NCBI GenBank assembly: GCA_002794775.1
Contig: NBAY01000133.1
Location: 1 to 63,637 of the forward strand
Direction: 5' to 3'
Length of the DNA: 63,637 bases
Source: Porodaedalea pini
Taxonomy: Eukaryota; Basidiomycota; Agaricomycetes; Hymenochaetales; Hymenochaetaceae
Shown: positions 22,234-34,427 of the stretch, one piece after another
How positions within the stretch are numbered: the first letter of the stretch is position 1
Layout: every line of letters starts with the position of its first letter
Program-made: the position numbers and the translations under genes
The notes under the pieces: model-generated
Told to the model about the DNA's origin: nothing
The model's database searches: none
Seen by the model: only the letters and a program-made list of their open reading frames with translations

Positions 22234-22685
22234 GTTACGATTCACTGCGTTTCAGAGGGTGTTAATACACCCGTGTGTAGTCAGTATTAACTAATCCATA
22301 CAAATGTACACAAAAAAGCGGTATAGAATAGCAAAAAAAAATGTGTTTAGGCTTGAATTACTTAGTTAAACAAATATAAATTATTTTGGCTAGTTGAGCT
22401 AGCCAAAATGTCTATTTAGTTGTGTGTAGCCGACTTACAATTTTGTGTAGCTTACATTCCTGTATAGGTGAGGTAATCGGATCGTCTAGGTACGCGTGGC
22501 TGACATAAACCGAGGTAGTTGAATTATGATGTAAGTCGGGTAGATTAGATTAGAATTTACCTTTGCGTAGATCGGCCTCAGGCAAGACGCGTTCGACTTA
22601 GACGCGACGCGCAGCTCCGCGCAGCATATAGACGCTCTGCACCTTGACCTACACCACGACATCGCTCGTCGTCTCTCACTCAAAC

Positions 22686-25600
22686 ATGGCACGCAGCAAG
22701 GCTAAAACCAACAAAACCAACGACAACAGCAGCAGCAGCAACGACAAGAGCAAGTACAAGTACCAGCAACGAACGAAGTTATGCAAGTGCCGGACCTGCC
22801 TGAGCGATACGAGCGGCAAGGGACGTATGCAGCCGGTATACACGTTCCTTCGCCACGCCAAGCGAGATCTGAACACAGCGAACTCGGAGCCAGCAAGAAT
22901 AGATCTAAGGTACTTCGCTCAGCCTTTCAGTGCACCAACACGAGCGCCAGGGCCAGTGCAACAGCAACAGCAGCAACAACGGCAACAACAGCAACAGCGA
23001 GATGCTGCGGCCGCAGCCATTGAAGTCCTGGCTCCATCTGGAGCTAACGAGCCCATGTTCACCCATGAAGACGATGCCGACGGAGCAATCGGCGGATGGG
23101 GAGGGTTGGACAGTCAGAGCGAAGGGGATGGCGCGTTTGCGAGCGACGAGGGAGAAGTGCAGGGACAGGACGTAGAGATGCAGGACGAGGCTCATGACGA
23201 ACCCCAAGGTGCGTGTCAGTATTATATTCACTTCGCAGGACACTGACAGATGATGTCTGTACATGGCACGCTATTGCGATGATTATTCATGTACGCAGCT
23301 GTTCGAGGAGCCGAAAGACTGCCACTCGAGCGATTCCTCGACGTTCCTGATGAACTAGCACGTCTGACGTATATCTTCAACATTCCAGACAAGCCGCAGA
23401 CTCTAGAGCGCGTTATCAAATCTTCAGACAGTACTTTTTTCTGGAGGATAGTCTTGCTGCTTGTCACCTGGCTCCATCTGGTTTACCACCTGCCTCACCG
23501 AGCATGCAACCTCACTCTTCGGGTCCTCAAACATGTTTTCTCTCTTCTTGACGTCTGGCCGGCTGGATCGTCTCCAATTATTACGCTAAGCTCAGCATTT
23601 CGCAAATTAAATCTTGATGATAAGTTCCTTGTCATGCCGATGTGTCCTGGCTGCCGTCAAGTCTTCTCTCATGATATTCCGGAAGACTTCGAATGTCCTG
23701 ATTGCCTAACTACTCTATTCGAACGAAGAACCCCTACAGAAGACGCAAAGATGAAGCTAAAATACCCTTTTGACCCTATCTCATGACAAATAGCAGAGCT
23801 AGTCATGCAGCCTGGAATGGAAGATCTCATGGACTCCTGGAGAAACAACGAACAGAATGAAGGCGAATACCGCGATATTAGCGACGGAACGGTCTGGAAT
23901 ACTCTCAAAGCTCCAAACGACAATATTTTCTTCAACCGAAGTCCCAATCGCGACAGCAAGAACGAGCTTCGTGTCGGATTAGTGCTCGGGTTCGATGGGT
24001 GAGTCTTGGTCTTCGCTTTCAAGCACCATCGAGCCGCAGGTAACGGCGAGATGTTGAGCATGTTGAGCAGCGTCGCCTCAGACGCCTTTCTAACGATAAC
24101 AAAGCTTTACCTTCACCCAGAGCAAAAGCGGCAGGACTCATAGTTCGGACGCTCTGTCATTCAGTATCGCTAACCTGCCGATCCAACTGAGGTTAGCTTG
24201 TCTTCTTGTACGACGCGCCGCCTCTCTCAATCTCTTGTATCTTTAATAGATACCGGCCGCGTTACCTACTCCTCTGTGGCATCTCTCCGGGACCAAAGGG
24301 CCCTGATGCCGAGCAGACTCAATACCTCCTTAAACCCATCGTCGACGATTTAATTCGCTTGTACGAGGACGGCATCGTGGTCAATACACCACGCTTTCCG
24401 GCAGGTATGTTAATACAATTATCGCTTATCGTCTCAATATATGCGCATTAAATACCCTAATTTGTTCTTTGTTCAGGTCGTCTCGTCCGCGTCGTGATCG
24501 TTGTAGCGAGCATCGATCATGCCGCTCTCTGTAAGCTCTGTCATGCGGCGAGCCATGCCCACCTGACGGCCTTCTGTACGAGATGCGAAGCTCGACTAGA
24601 GATCCTGAAGACGGCCGACGGATTAAAGGATGGTAAGATATACTGTTTATTCAACAATAGTCACTGATTCACTTTAATTAGTATCTACGCTGCGTACTGG
24701 AGCAAAAAATCGCAAGCTCGCGTTTGAGTACCACGAGCTTACTGACGAGGAGGAGAAACAGGAGTTTTACGACAAGAACGGCATTGGATACACGGAGCTC
24801 GCTAGGCTCCCTTACTTTGATACCGTCCGTATGGCGGTAGTAGATCCCATGCATAATATTCTATTAGGTTCGTCCTTTCTCTTTCTCTCTTTTTTATTAC
24901 TTCAAATTCGCCTATTTATTCTATTAGGCATCATGAAGTCGCAATGGCACGACTCCTGGATCAAAACAGACGCGCTTCGTAAACGAACAAAGCCTTACCT
25001 GGTCCAGCGTGAGCTGGACCTTTTGAATACCTATCTTAAGGAGGTACGTTATGATAGTTATAATATTTTTCATAAGATAAATAACAAATCCTTCTATTTG
25101 TATCCAGTTCGAGATGCCTTCATGGGTCGGACGATTGCCATCGAACATTGGCTATCCCGCGGCCGGTTCCCTTAGCGCGGATGAGTACAAGAGCATGGCG
25201 CTTGTATATCTGCCAGTTATCGTAAGTTGGTCTCGAGCTCCTGGGATAAGACGATTGGTGCTCACTATTTCTGAGGTACCTTTCGTCTGGGCCGAATGGC
25301 AACCGCTCGCCGCTGAGGAGCATCGGAAAGCACACAGAAGATGGGAGAAGAATGCTGCCGACAAGCCCGAGCCGAAGATTCGCATGCACGAAGACGATGC
25401 AGAGAATTTCCTCAAGTTATCGGCGGCTCTCAAGATACTCCTTGGACGCTCGGTTCGAGAGGCCGATCTCGAACGAGCGAAGACTCTCCTGGATGAATAC
25501 TTACAAGGATACCTAAAGGTGAGCTCTCCGATTCAACAAGCAGATACTACAATCTAAAATAATTATTAGATACATCCCGAGGACGTAAAGCCCAATTTTC

Positions 25601-26745
25601 ATTATATTGTTCATATGATTGACCAAATCCGCGACTACGGGCCCGTTTATGGCTTCTGGACGTTCACATTCGAAAGGCTTAACAAGACCCTCAAGAGTTA
25701 CAAGACGAACAATCACGGAGGAGGGGAGATCGAGGTCTCCTTCTTCCGTGAGTTCCAGAGGGATGTTCGCCTTCGGGAGCTCGTTACTTTCATATCCCAC
25801 GCGGGCGCTGATACTATCAGCCGAGGAGCAGGCAAAACAGCGCGTCTCCTACTGGAGACAGATAGCGACAACCGAGGGACTGTAGCTTCGTTATGCCGGG
25901 AGATTGACGAGGCAGCAGAAGACGGTCTTTTTTTCTTTTTTTAAATTACTCTCAAACTTTTATTAACCATTCAATCTCTAGTCGGGAAGCGATTTAGCCC
26001 TGGTCCAGGCTCTGCCGACCAGCTCACCAATACTCTGCAGAGGAGCATGGTTGATTTCTACAAAAATCGCCATGGCTATGCGAACGTCTGCGCTCGAAAC
26101 GCCGTACTCCCCCTCAACTATACAAGCCCGCCAAACTTTTTACTGGACCGCGTGAAGTACCTTAAGTATCTGGTACTCGATGGGAGACGAATCGTCCCAT
26201 CCTCTGATATCTATCACGCACCGAACTCAATTATCCAGGCGCAACATAACGGGAAAAAATTCATCGGCCAAGTCGTGCGCATCCTTGAACACTCGCAGCG
26301 GCTTATCGAAGGAAGTACTACCCTACTACAGATTCGCTGGTTTCTCCCGCTAGATCCTGGTGTCCTTAACACCGTCATATGGGACTCCTAGTAAGTTACA
26401 TGATTTTGAACATTTTCTTTCGGATCTCCGAGTCACTCATCTCATTTCTAGCCCTGAACTCGAAGTCGGCTTCTTCGAGTTCGACTCCTATCTCAACGAC
26501 GGGCCGCCGACTCTCATCCTTCCCGAACAGATCATCTCGCAGGCCTGCCGCGTCAGAATATCGTACCGGCAGCCTCGCGAATCGGCCGACATTGACGAAG
26601 ACGATGATGAGGCGCCGCGAAAAATTTGGGTTACAATCGGTTTAACCAAGGTAAAGCATTTATTTTTCCTCAATTTATCTACTGACGGCGTTTTTATCAC
26701 AGGATGTACTTATTGTCTGATGAATACCCGCATTTTTATAACTTA
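22686..26745 (+). pseudogene. Plavaka/CACTA transposase (TNP2-like), multi-exon with an in-frame TGA
   Basis: The first exon starts at ATG 22686. It has a Cys/His cluster (KLCKCRTCLSDTSGKGRMQP ... LRHAKRDL), a glutamine run near 22965, and acidic stretches. Later exons, separated by short GT-AG introns, carry the TNP2 core: RPRYLLLCGISPGPKGPDAE, a Cys/His group (CKLCHAASHAHLTAFCTRCE), VVDPMHNILLGIMKSQWHDS, FEMPSWVGRLPSNIGYPAAG, HYIVHMIDQIRDYGPVYGFW and ERLNKTLKSYKTNNHGG. The conserved tail PELEVGFFEFDSYLNDGPPT ends near 26650. A TGA at 23784 interrupts ISxQIAELVMQPGMEDLMDS, where CGA (Arg) is the likely original. Exon edges between 24001 and 24180 are uncertain. Confidence 0.85.
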
Positions 26746-27149
26746 ATTATATTTTATTTGCATTCTATTGACCGTTACATGCTTTCTAGAGTGTTACATC
26801 ATTGCTGAGGAGATCTAGTTCGTCATTCAGGTGAGCTTTTCAGTAATTAGTAAATGAGGTACAGTTTGCAGCAGGGAAAATGAGTCCACAAGCGCGCATA
26901 GAGGTCCTGGCCAGACGGCAAGCTAATAACAGTGCGGGATCGAGCGATTGCCTAGCAGAAGACGGCAGCAACATCATGCGGAGAGCGTACGTACTCAAGC
27001 TCCGACTCGAAGGTGGAAGCAGCAGAGGGAGTCAACGGACTGTTCGGGGTAGCGGTGAGTGACGAAAGGAAGAGTGAAATGATTTTGCGCTGCATAGCAG
27101 GTGCAGAACCAGACGTAGCGGCAAGCGAGTGAGCGAGCGAGCAAGAAAA

Positions 27150-28748
27150 TCAAAGCAAGTCGATGTTGAGGCCTTCCGGGTTCGATTGCGCCAGCCTCCG
27201 CCATTTAGATTTCTTGCGGTCCGGGTCGTCTGCCTTCCAGTCCTCGTCGACCATGAACGGCCAGACGCGCTTCTTGCAGGGTGGTATGTCGACCTTTTTA
27301 TTGCCGAGGTTGACGCGCCTGGCCATGGGTCGCGGGTTTTCTTCGTTCTTTTCCAGTACTCTGACCGTCAGAGCGTCCAGACGCTCGTAAATCGTGTTTA
27401 ACTTGATTGCTTCGGTGAGTAGAGTATTCTAATTCTATGATCGATGAACTCACCTTTACTGAGCGGAATGCCTGCTTCTTCTCCTCCCAGACCTTCACTT
27501 TCGCTCGTCGCTCTCCCTCCGTGAGCCCGGCGTGTGTGGCGAGCACGATACGATGGTCTGCCCTCGCTGTCTTGACCCTCTCCTCCCTCATCGCGACCCT
27601 GGCGTCCTCGTCCTCGTCCTCTTCGTCTGGTGCGTCCGAGACGTTATCGGAGTCAAGCTCACTAACGAGCTCCGTCATGCAGTCGGACTGGAAAATTTCC
27701 ACCGGCAGCTCGACTCCGTACTCAGCCTGGTACGTCGTCGCCTGCTTCTTCCGCTGGGCCTTCATCTAGGTAAAAATGTAAGTAAATGTCCTTCGAAAGG
27801 ACTGGAGATGATCTTCCCATACTCACATGGCGACGACGGAGGTGCCTCCTGTTCTTTGCCATTGATTTCTTGTTTTTTTTCTTCTTCACAGGGTCCGTTG
27901 TCTTCTGGAACGCGCGTCTTTGGTTATCATAGGTCGTTCCTGCAAATTTAATGCAGTCGTCTCGTTTGAATGGCACGCCATCGCATACGAAGTGACCCGT
28001 GGCTAGGTCAGGCTTGATAGAATGATGCAACATTAATATTAGTATGTCAAGACAGATCGAGCCGTTCTAGTACGTACCTCATATTCTTGAAGAACAAGGT
28101 CAACCGCGCGGCTGATAAAATCCTGATTTGTAGAGTCCCCTGCCGGAAATTCATAATTCGGGATGAAGCCCTGCTCATCTGCTGGCAGGGCTTCGTTGTC
28201 TTCGTCTTCTGCAATTCCTTCACCCCGTTTTGCGAGTGCCTTCATCACTCGCCTTGTTTTTCTCTAACGAAAACCAATTAGCATATAGGCAGGACAATAA
28301 AAAAAAAAGTACGTACCATCAGTTCATCGCGCGCCCCTTTCTGTGCTGACGACATGTCTCGCATGCGGCCTTTCAACAAACGAGCGCGCTTTTTGCGCTG
28401 TCCACTGTCGTCGTCGTCATCATCGCCCTCGTCGTCGGTATCACTGTCCTCGCCCCCATTCCGCCGCGTCAGCACCTTCACCTGGGTCTCAACTCAGTCG
28501 AGTCGCGCTACGAACAGTTCAAGCACGAGTTCCGCTGAAGGAGTTGCTTGATGTATGGGCGACGAGGGTTGAACAAGTAAGCGAGGGTCGATGACAGGGC
28601 CATCAGATGACGGCGGCAAGGACGACCCGGTTCCCGAAGTGCTCGTTTGCTGCGACTGGGGCGTTTGCGGCCGCACAACTTGCTGCGCCTTCCACGTATT
28701 GTAGAACGCTAGGAACGCCGGGTCGAAAATGCCGTTTTGCTGGTCCAT
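27150..28748 (-). CDS. Second Plavaka-element protein, acidic, five or six exons
   Basis: I place the start at ATG 28748 (MDQQNGIFDPAFLAFYNTWK). An in-frame ATG at 28820 is an alternative. Consistent GT-AG introns give further exons: RMRDMSSAQKGARDELM joined to RKTRRVMKALAKRGEG, then EYEFPAGDST-like and LVLQEYE, PDLATGHFVCDGVPFKRDDC, MKAQRKKQATTYQAEYGVEL, and finally LNTIYERLDALTVRVLEKNE and DPDRKKSKWRRLAQSNPEGL with stop TGA at 27150. Asp/Glu-rich and Lys-rich runs alternate. A TGA lies within RLD-stop-VETQVKV near 28496. It may be a CGA decay, or it may be spliced out by a short intron ending in cccag. The function is unknown; accessory proteins of this layout accompany Plavaka transposases. 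Confidence 0.65.
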
Positions 28749-29759
28749 AGCGCACGGGGGGGTCGACGCGATGCAGTACGCGTCGCTGAAGCGCGCGCTT
28801 TCGCTTAGCACAGTAGTCACGAGACCGCGTTATATTAGTAACATTTCCTAATATAGCTAAAAATTGTCCCTAAATCGGATCTCAAAAAATTTAAGCTGTA
28901 TCCTAGCACACATATATACAAGTAATTTAGGCCACCTATACAAGTCTATACAAAAATTTGTAGGTATACTATTTGAATCTATACAGATACATGTATTAAC
29001 TCAATTAAACAACTTGTGCTAACCCGTCCGGGTCAGACTCCTAACTTCTAGACACCATCTGTCTAGATATGCAAAAATTTCCTGTCTAGGCACGTGTACC
29101 TTATGTAGCACGCGCCTAGACAGGAGTGTATTAACACCCTCTGAAACGCAGTGATTACTGAGTTTACGAAGTATCGTCTTTTGTTATGGGCAAAGTTAGG
29201 GAGCCTGATTTGGGTTTTTGTCAGCTTTTATAAGCTGATGGCATACCATATATGTTAATTTTGGACCCCTTTTCTACTAAATTGAGCAGTGGCGATGAAG
29301 TCGTTCACTGCTTTTGTGGCTGTACAGTGCTCACTTTCTTCATTGACATATTTAATTTTATTCAACCATCCAAATCTCAAGCTTGAACCATGTAAAAAAA
29401 CTTCAGACAAATCTCTATCTGTCTATGTATTTTTTGTAAAATAAAGTGGCCTGGTTGAATTAAAAATCAGTCGAAAGCAAAGTTGACGACAGTGCCAACA
29501 TGATCTCCAACCTCAGTGGGAGGCACCGTCGACGAGTCTGTCTCCTTCACCTTTCTCTTGGGATTTCTCTGCTTTTTTCTTTATCACACTACATCACTGC
29601 TTGTCTTGGTAGCCGTCCCGTCACAGCTGCCTGCCTGCCCACCTGCACTGCTCGAGGCAACGAAGAGGTCGACAACAGCATGGCAAGAGGACCTCCAATC
29701 GCTCTTTCATCGCGCGAAGGATTGCTTCCCAGACGACGTCTGGGATCTAATGGGTGAGG

Positions 29760-30915
29760 ACGCGATGGACAAAGGCCGCAACGCGGACTCGGAGGTTCGG
29801 GGACATAAAGGTGAGCACAAGCGCAGAACCTACCACCTGTCCTTGAGACTAACAAATGCTAGCTATCATTTATGCTCGTGCACTACTCAGTTCCCAGGCG
29901 CACTATTTCTCGTTCCGCCCGACACCTATCGTGTCCCCACTTCCTTTCGCTGCCTCTCCGACATTGTCACTTCCAATGCCGACAACATCTGCACACTCTC
30001 TCAACCTTGGCGTTGAGTTCCCCTACCGCCTCAATGTGCTCCACTTCACCTTCCCAATTCTGGCCTATCTCCCCTGCGCCCTCTGTAATCGGCTCCCTCA
30101 CGCGCATATCTCTCAACCATAATCCCGTGTTATTCACCAACGAGCTCGAGTATCTCTATACAGGAAAGGGATTTGGGGATGTGTTTGAGTTTTTGTTCGA
30201 TGCGAATGAGGAGGGCCGGGAAGGCGACGCCAATGTGGAAGAGGCACGCGTCGACAAGCTTCGCGAGGACCTTGTGTTCGTGTGGAGGTCTCGTCTGTAT
30301 TCTGACGTTCGCATTGAACTACACAGCGATATGCCAACAATAGGTGCTCCTTCCAATGAAGAAGAGACGACCGCCGTCTTCTGCTCACATCGATTTTTTG
30401 TTCTTGTAACGCGTGCACCGTATTTCTGCGATCAACTCATCACCTATGGTCTCAAGAATACCCCTGGCCCCGGCGAGCTCACGACCCTTTGCCTTCCCTC
30501 ACCTCCCTTTGCTCCTCCAGCGCTGCACTTTTCCTTAGGATACTCATACACCGAAACGCTCAGCTTCAGCGACCGTTCATATGACTTGGACACCGCTTTC
30601 GCTATCCTGTGCTCCGCGAACTATCTTCAATTGCAGACGCTCCATGACAAGGTGCAGGCACGCATCGTGCAGGAGATTCTCCATGGGCTCTTCCACGCTT
30701 TCCTCGAATTTGCTGAGTATGAACGTATCACTGGAGGTCGCTGGGGCACAGGTGGGTCTCGCTGCCGCCAGTGTGCACGTCGCGCACCGCATACGCTCGC
30801 GTTTTCCGTGCGTCCAGACGTGCAGAACACATACCTTGAGCGTGGCGTGCGGCGCGCCCTTGTTGGTCTTTTCGGAGAGGGCTGGTGCATGAAGTGGTTA
30901 CCACTCTTTCGCGTA
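29760..30915 (+). pseudogene. BTB/POZ protein fragment, right copy
   Basis: The plus strand encodes a BTB-type domain seen in basidiomycete proteins: DLVFVWRSRLYSDVRIELHS, AVFCSHRFFVLVTRAPYFCD, SFSDRSYDLDTAFAILCSAN, YLQLQTLHDKVQARIVQEIL and HGLFHAFLEFAEYERITGG, then VRPDVQNTYLERGVRRALVG. The frame runs on into P4-ATPase sequence at about 30915 and ends in a stop at 31467. There is no proper start: the 5' part (29520-29870) matches the left copy and looks like exon plus intron of the original gene. BTB domains normally mediate dimerisation or Cullin-3 binding. Confidence 0.75.
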
Positions 30916-31705
30916 AGTCCATTGGCGTCGTCGATTGGAATGGGCGGGCACCTGGTACGGCACGTTGGGAACGCACGCTCTCGAATCGGAGACATTGTTC
31001 TGTTGCGCAATAACGATCAAGTGCCGGCCGACATCATTGTCCTTTCTACTTCGGAAGAGGATGGCTTATGCTATTTGGAGACGAAGAACCTGGATGGCGA
31101 AACGAATCTGAAGCCTCATCGGTCATTGAAGGCGACATCATCTCTGCAGAGCGAGGAAGACATTGAGCATGCAAGTTTCATCCTGGACTCCGAACCGCCG
31201 CACGCTAATCTGTACCTTTACAATGGCGTGCTGAGATACCGCGAGCACGAGGCGGGGGCAGAGAAAGTCGAGCCGGCGACCATCAACGAGATGCTATTCC
31301 ATGGATGTTCAATGCGAAACACAACGTGGATTATTGGCTTAGTTGCATTCACTGGCGCGGACATGAAGATTATGTTGAACAGTGGGAGCACGCCTAGTAA
31401 ACGGAGCAAAATCGAACGGGAGACGAACTTTTCTGATTCTTATGTGTCTTGCGACGGGCATTGCTAATGGCGTTATGGACAGTAAGTCGGATACTAGTGC
31501 ACATTTCTTTGAACAGGGTAGCGATCCGTCGAGCTCTTCGGCCGTTAATGCAATCGTTACTTTCGTGTGAGTGTCTTTATGGTTCCCTCTGCGATCGCTT
31601 ACTGATCTTTGACTGTAGGTCTTGCTTGATTGCATTTCAGAACATCGTTCCGAGCTCTCTTTACATCTCCATCGAAATCGTGAAGACTATCCTGGCGCCG
31701 GAAAC
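30915..31705 (+). pseudogene. P4-ATPase (phospholipid flippase) fragment
   Basis: This is the actuator-domain region of a Dnf/Drs2-type flippase: GDIVLLRNNDQVPADIIVLS, DGLCYLETKNLDGETNLKPH, NLYLYNGVLRY, EMLFHGCSMRNTTWIIGLVA and TGADMKIMLNSGSTPSKRSK. After a frame break it continues LMCLATGIANGVMDSKSDTS and, across an intact GT-AG intron (about 31567-31618), SCLIAFQNIVPSSLYISIEI. DGETN is the P4-ATPase dephosphorylation motif. The phosphorylated-Asp domain (DKTGT) is missing, since the fragment switches to NOT1 near 31705. Confidence 0.92.
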
Positions 31706-32010
31706 TCGGAGCCTACATTCACTGTCATCAGCTATTCCTCTGACATTGAAGCAGAGGTCGACGGCATTTTAAAGCAGATGTATGGCGAACAGATCACGAT
31801 CGACCAAGTCATCATCGTGCTACAATGCAGTAAGAAATCTACTAACCGCGCGACCACGAAATCTTCCCTTGCATGCACCACTTCCTCTTCGACGAATCCA
31901 AATTCTTCCAGACGTTCTACCTGCCGTGCGAACTCGCGATGACGGGCCATCTATTCGGATCTATCATACAACAACAGCTAGTTGACTATATCCCCTTCGG
32001 TATTGATCTG
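31706..32010 (+). pseudogene. NOT1 (CCR4-NOT scaffold) internal fragment
   Basis: Between the flippase and the next fragment, shifting frames encode pieces of the middle of NOT1: EAEVDGILKQMYGEQITIDQ, VIIVLQ, then HHFLFDESKFFQTFYLPCEL, AMTGHLFGSIIQQQLVDYIP. This is a different part of NOT1 from the C-terminal fragment in the left array, so the two arrays sampled the gene separately. Three frames are used within 300 bp, so it is not coding. Confidence 0.78.
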
Positions 32011-33485
32011 TTCTGCTCATCGCCGCCGCCAGTGTGCTCGACTGACTGCTCATCGTACACAGCGCTCGATATTACGTCTCCCTTGCCATTGCTGAACTCG
32101 CTCACGCACCTCACATATCTCATTTCGACTTCACCACGCATCCGAGAGATCCTCACGTGCGACGGTGGCCTCGAGTGCTTGTCCTCCTCCTTCGCGATTT
32201 CTGCCTCTCCCCTCCGCCGCCTGAGAATCCATCGGCGATCTTTGATCTGTCGCCCTCGGGCCTTCCACGTCCAGCACTTGTGCCAGCCCTGAACCCAAAG
32301 TCGTTCGACCGGCACGCCGCCTACCGATTCTCCCTTGCATTCCAATGTGTGGCCAACATCGGTGTGCGTGGCTCAGAGCTCATACGGAGCCGCGTCGTCC
32401 AGGCGGGTACTCTCGAGGTCGTTGGGTGCGTGTTGGAGGCATGGCTGGAGTCAAAAGGATTTGTTGTCGGGCCGAGCACGAGTGCGAGCGGCATACCACG
32501 CGAGACCCGTGAACAGCGTCAGCAACGACGGCAGCAGCAATTAGAACAGCGTCAGCGCGAGCAGGCCCAAGAACTCGTCAGACTGCTCGCTATCGAACGA
32601 TCCCTTGCGAACACCGAGGTGAGTCATCCATCATCTTTGTTATTGGCTGACTGATCTGAGGGCCTTTCAGGAAGAACAAAGCATTGCCACATTGGATGCT
32701 GAGACGTTCGTCTCGACTGACACGTCTGCGAATGCGACGCCGTCTGGCTCAGGTACCCCAACAAGTACGGTCATTGTACCAGGGCGTGACAGATCTGGCA
32801 AGTCGTGGCGCGCCGAGTTTGGGACACACAGCCGAATGCACGCGAGCAGGCAACTGCGGGTGCGTCGATGGCGCGCTCTCTAACAATTCGCGCCCGGATG
32901 GTGGCAGAAGCGGCAACGCCCTCGACATCAACTTCGAGGCCTGACACAGAGACGGAGGATGATGGCGAGCCGGATGCGGATGGTGATGTCGAGATGGAGA
33001 CGACGACATCACACGACCAGGACATGGACGAAGACTTGCTCCCGCCTCCTTCACTTCTCCACGGACGTCGGACCGTCGGAATCGTTGCAGACTCTCCCTG
33101 ACCAGCGGCGACCGGTGCAGCCGATGTAGGTGTCGCGGGTACATCTGATGCGCTCGATGTCGATTTGGATGCACATATCATTATCGAGACGAATGCAGCG
33201 GACGATGACGTCGTAGATGGGATTGTTGCACTCGATCAAAACGTAAACAATTACCTCGCTATGGGTGCCCCGCCAGGTGCTCCCGGTGCTATCGATGCGA
33301 CGCCGCGCACACGCACAAATACTCTCACGTTGAACACACGGAACATCAACCTACCGCGCGAACACCATCATCACCACGATCCGCACGTACATGGCCGTGA
33401 GGAGCTTACGCCGCGCGCGGTGCTCCCATCCCATTCCCGTAAGATCCAAATAACTACGCCTTTCAATAGCTCTCACTGATGTTTC
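32011..33485 (+). pseudogene. Unidentified gene fragment, helical and Gln-rich
   Basis: Starting near 32011 the sequence encodes SYTALDITSPLPLLNSLTHL, RIREILTCDGGLE, then HAAYRFSLAFQCVANIGVRG, RVVQAGTLEVVGCVLEAWLE and a Gln/Arg-rich run (EQRQQRRQQQLEQRQREQAQ). An intron-like gap near 32620-32670 is followed by low-complexity Asp/Glu and His-rich segments to about 33480. The helical part suggests an armadillo-like fungal protein, but I cannot name it. Frame breaks near 32170 and after 32800 show decay. PRP8 sequence begins near 33490. Confidence 0.5.
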
Positions 33486-33489
33486 CATA

Positions 33490-34425
33490 CAGTCCCCTTT
33501 CGTACAAGCATGACGCGCACAGCGTCAAAGGTCGTCTTAACCAATCTCAGCGTGAGGAGCTTGCTCTCTTTGAGCAGGCGTATGACAATCCACGCGAATG
33601 TATGTTTTTTTTCTAATTGGTCGTAGGGTGTAGCTAATCGATTCGCGTGCAGGTCTGTCTAGGATCAAGCGTCTCTTGCTCGCTCGGCGAGCCTTCAGAG
33701 AGGCAGGCATTGAGTTCTTCGACACATATGGCAAGCTCATCCCCTGCTACGACATCGAACCCGTTGAGAAGATTACAGACACATATCTTGACCTGTTCTT
33801 GTACTTTGAGGCTGACAGGCGCGGGTTATTCCCGGCATGGATCAAGCCTGCGGACATTGAACCTCCTCCCCTTCTGGTGTACAAGTGTTGTCAGGGTATC
33901 AATAACTTGACGGACATCTGGGAGACAAGCGAGGGCGAATGCGTAGTGATGATGGAGACCGTACTGTCGAAGGTCTACGAAAAGATTGACTTGACCCTTC
34001 TCAACCGTTTGCTTCGTCTTATTCTCGACCATAATCTTGCGGACTATATCACAGCGAATAATAACTGTGTTTTCACCTACAAAGATATGGCACATACGAA
34101 CACATACGGGATGATCCGCGGTCTGCAGTTCTCTGCCTTTGTCTTCCAATATTATGGTCTTGTCCTCGATCTTCTCATCCTCGGCTTGCAACGCGCAAGT
34201 GAAATGGTGGGTCCCCCACAACTGCCCAACAATTTCCTGCAGTACCGTGATTCTGCGACCGAGACACGCCATCCAGTCCGTCTCTATTTTCGTTATGTTG
34301 AACGTTTGCATGTTTTATTCCGCTTCACCGCCGAGGAATCACGCGACCTTATACAACGTTACCTCAACGCGAATCCGGATCCAACAAACAACAACGTTAT
34401 TGGGTATAACAACGAGAGATGTTGG
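33490..34425 (+). pseudogene. PRP8 splicing factor fragment, right copy
   Basis: Two exons around a GT-AG intron (about 33601-33652) encode [20 protein letters not shown], then [120 protein letters not shown] and [20 protein letters not shown]. This is better preserved than the left copy and includes residues deleted there. It ends at ERCWP, where RPB1 sequence starts in another frame. The PRP8 and RPB1 pieces are in the opposite order from the left array. Confidence 0.92.
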
Positions 34426-34427
34426 CC

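Larger units (their letters stand above)
22243..29153. mobile_element. CACTA-superfamily transposon, Plavaka type
   Basis: The element is 6911 bp, with perfect 28-bp terminal inverted repeats at 22243-22270 and 29126-29153. They begin CACTGCGTTTCAGAGGGTGT, and the 3-bp target duplication ATT lies at 22240-22242 and 29154-29156. CACTA or CACTG ends with 3-bp duplications are typical of this superfamily. It carries two convergent genes, a TNP2-like transposase (plus) and a second acidic protein (minus), which is the usual Plavaka layout. Subterminal regions are AT-rich with repeated TATACAA-like words. Each gene has one TGA in frame, so activity is doubtful. Confidence 0.95.
22234..29516 (+). 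repeat. Interspersed repeat R, copy R2, split by a CACTA insertion
   Basis: R2 begins GTTACGATT at 22234-22242 and resumes at 29154 with ATTACTGAGTTTACG. The 6.9-kb transposon between them duplicated ATT. Removing the insertion and one ATT restores the same left edge seen in R1 and R3. R2 ends near 29516 and is followed by the right BTB block. Confidence 0.9.

Noticed and set aside
29872..31467. 531-codon open frame as a functional BTB and ATPase fusion protein
   Set aside because: It joins partial domains of unrelated proteins, lacks the ATPase catalytic Asp, and starts in sequence matching an intron-containing region of the left copy.
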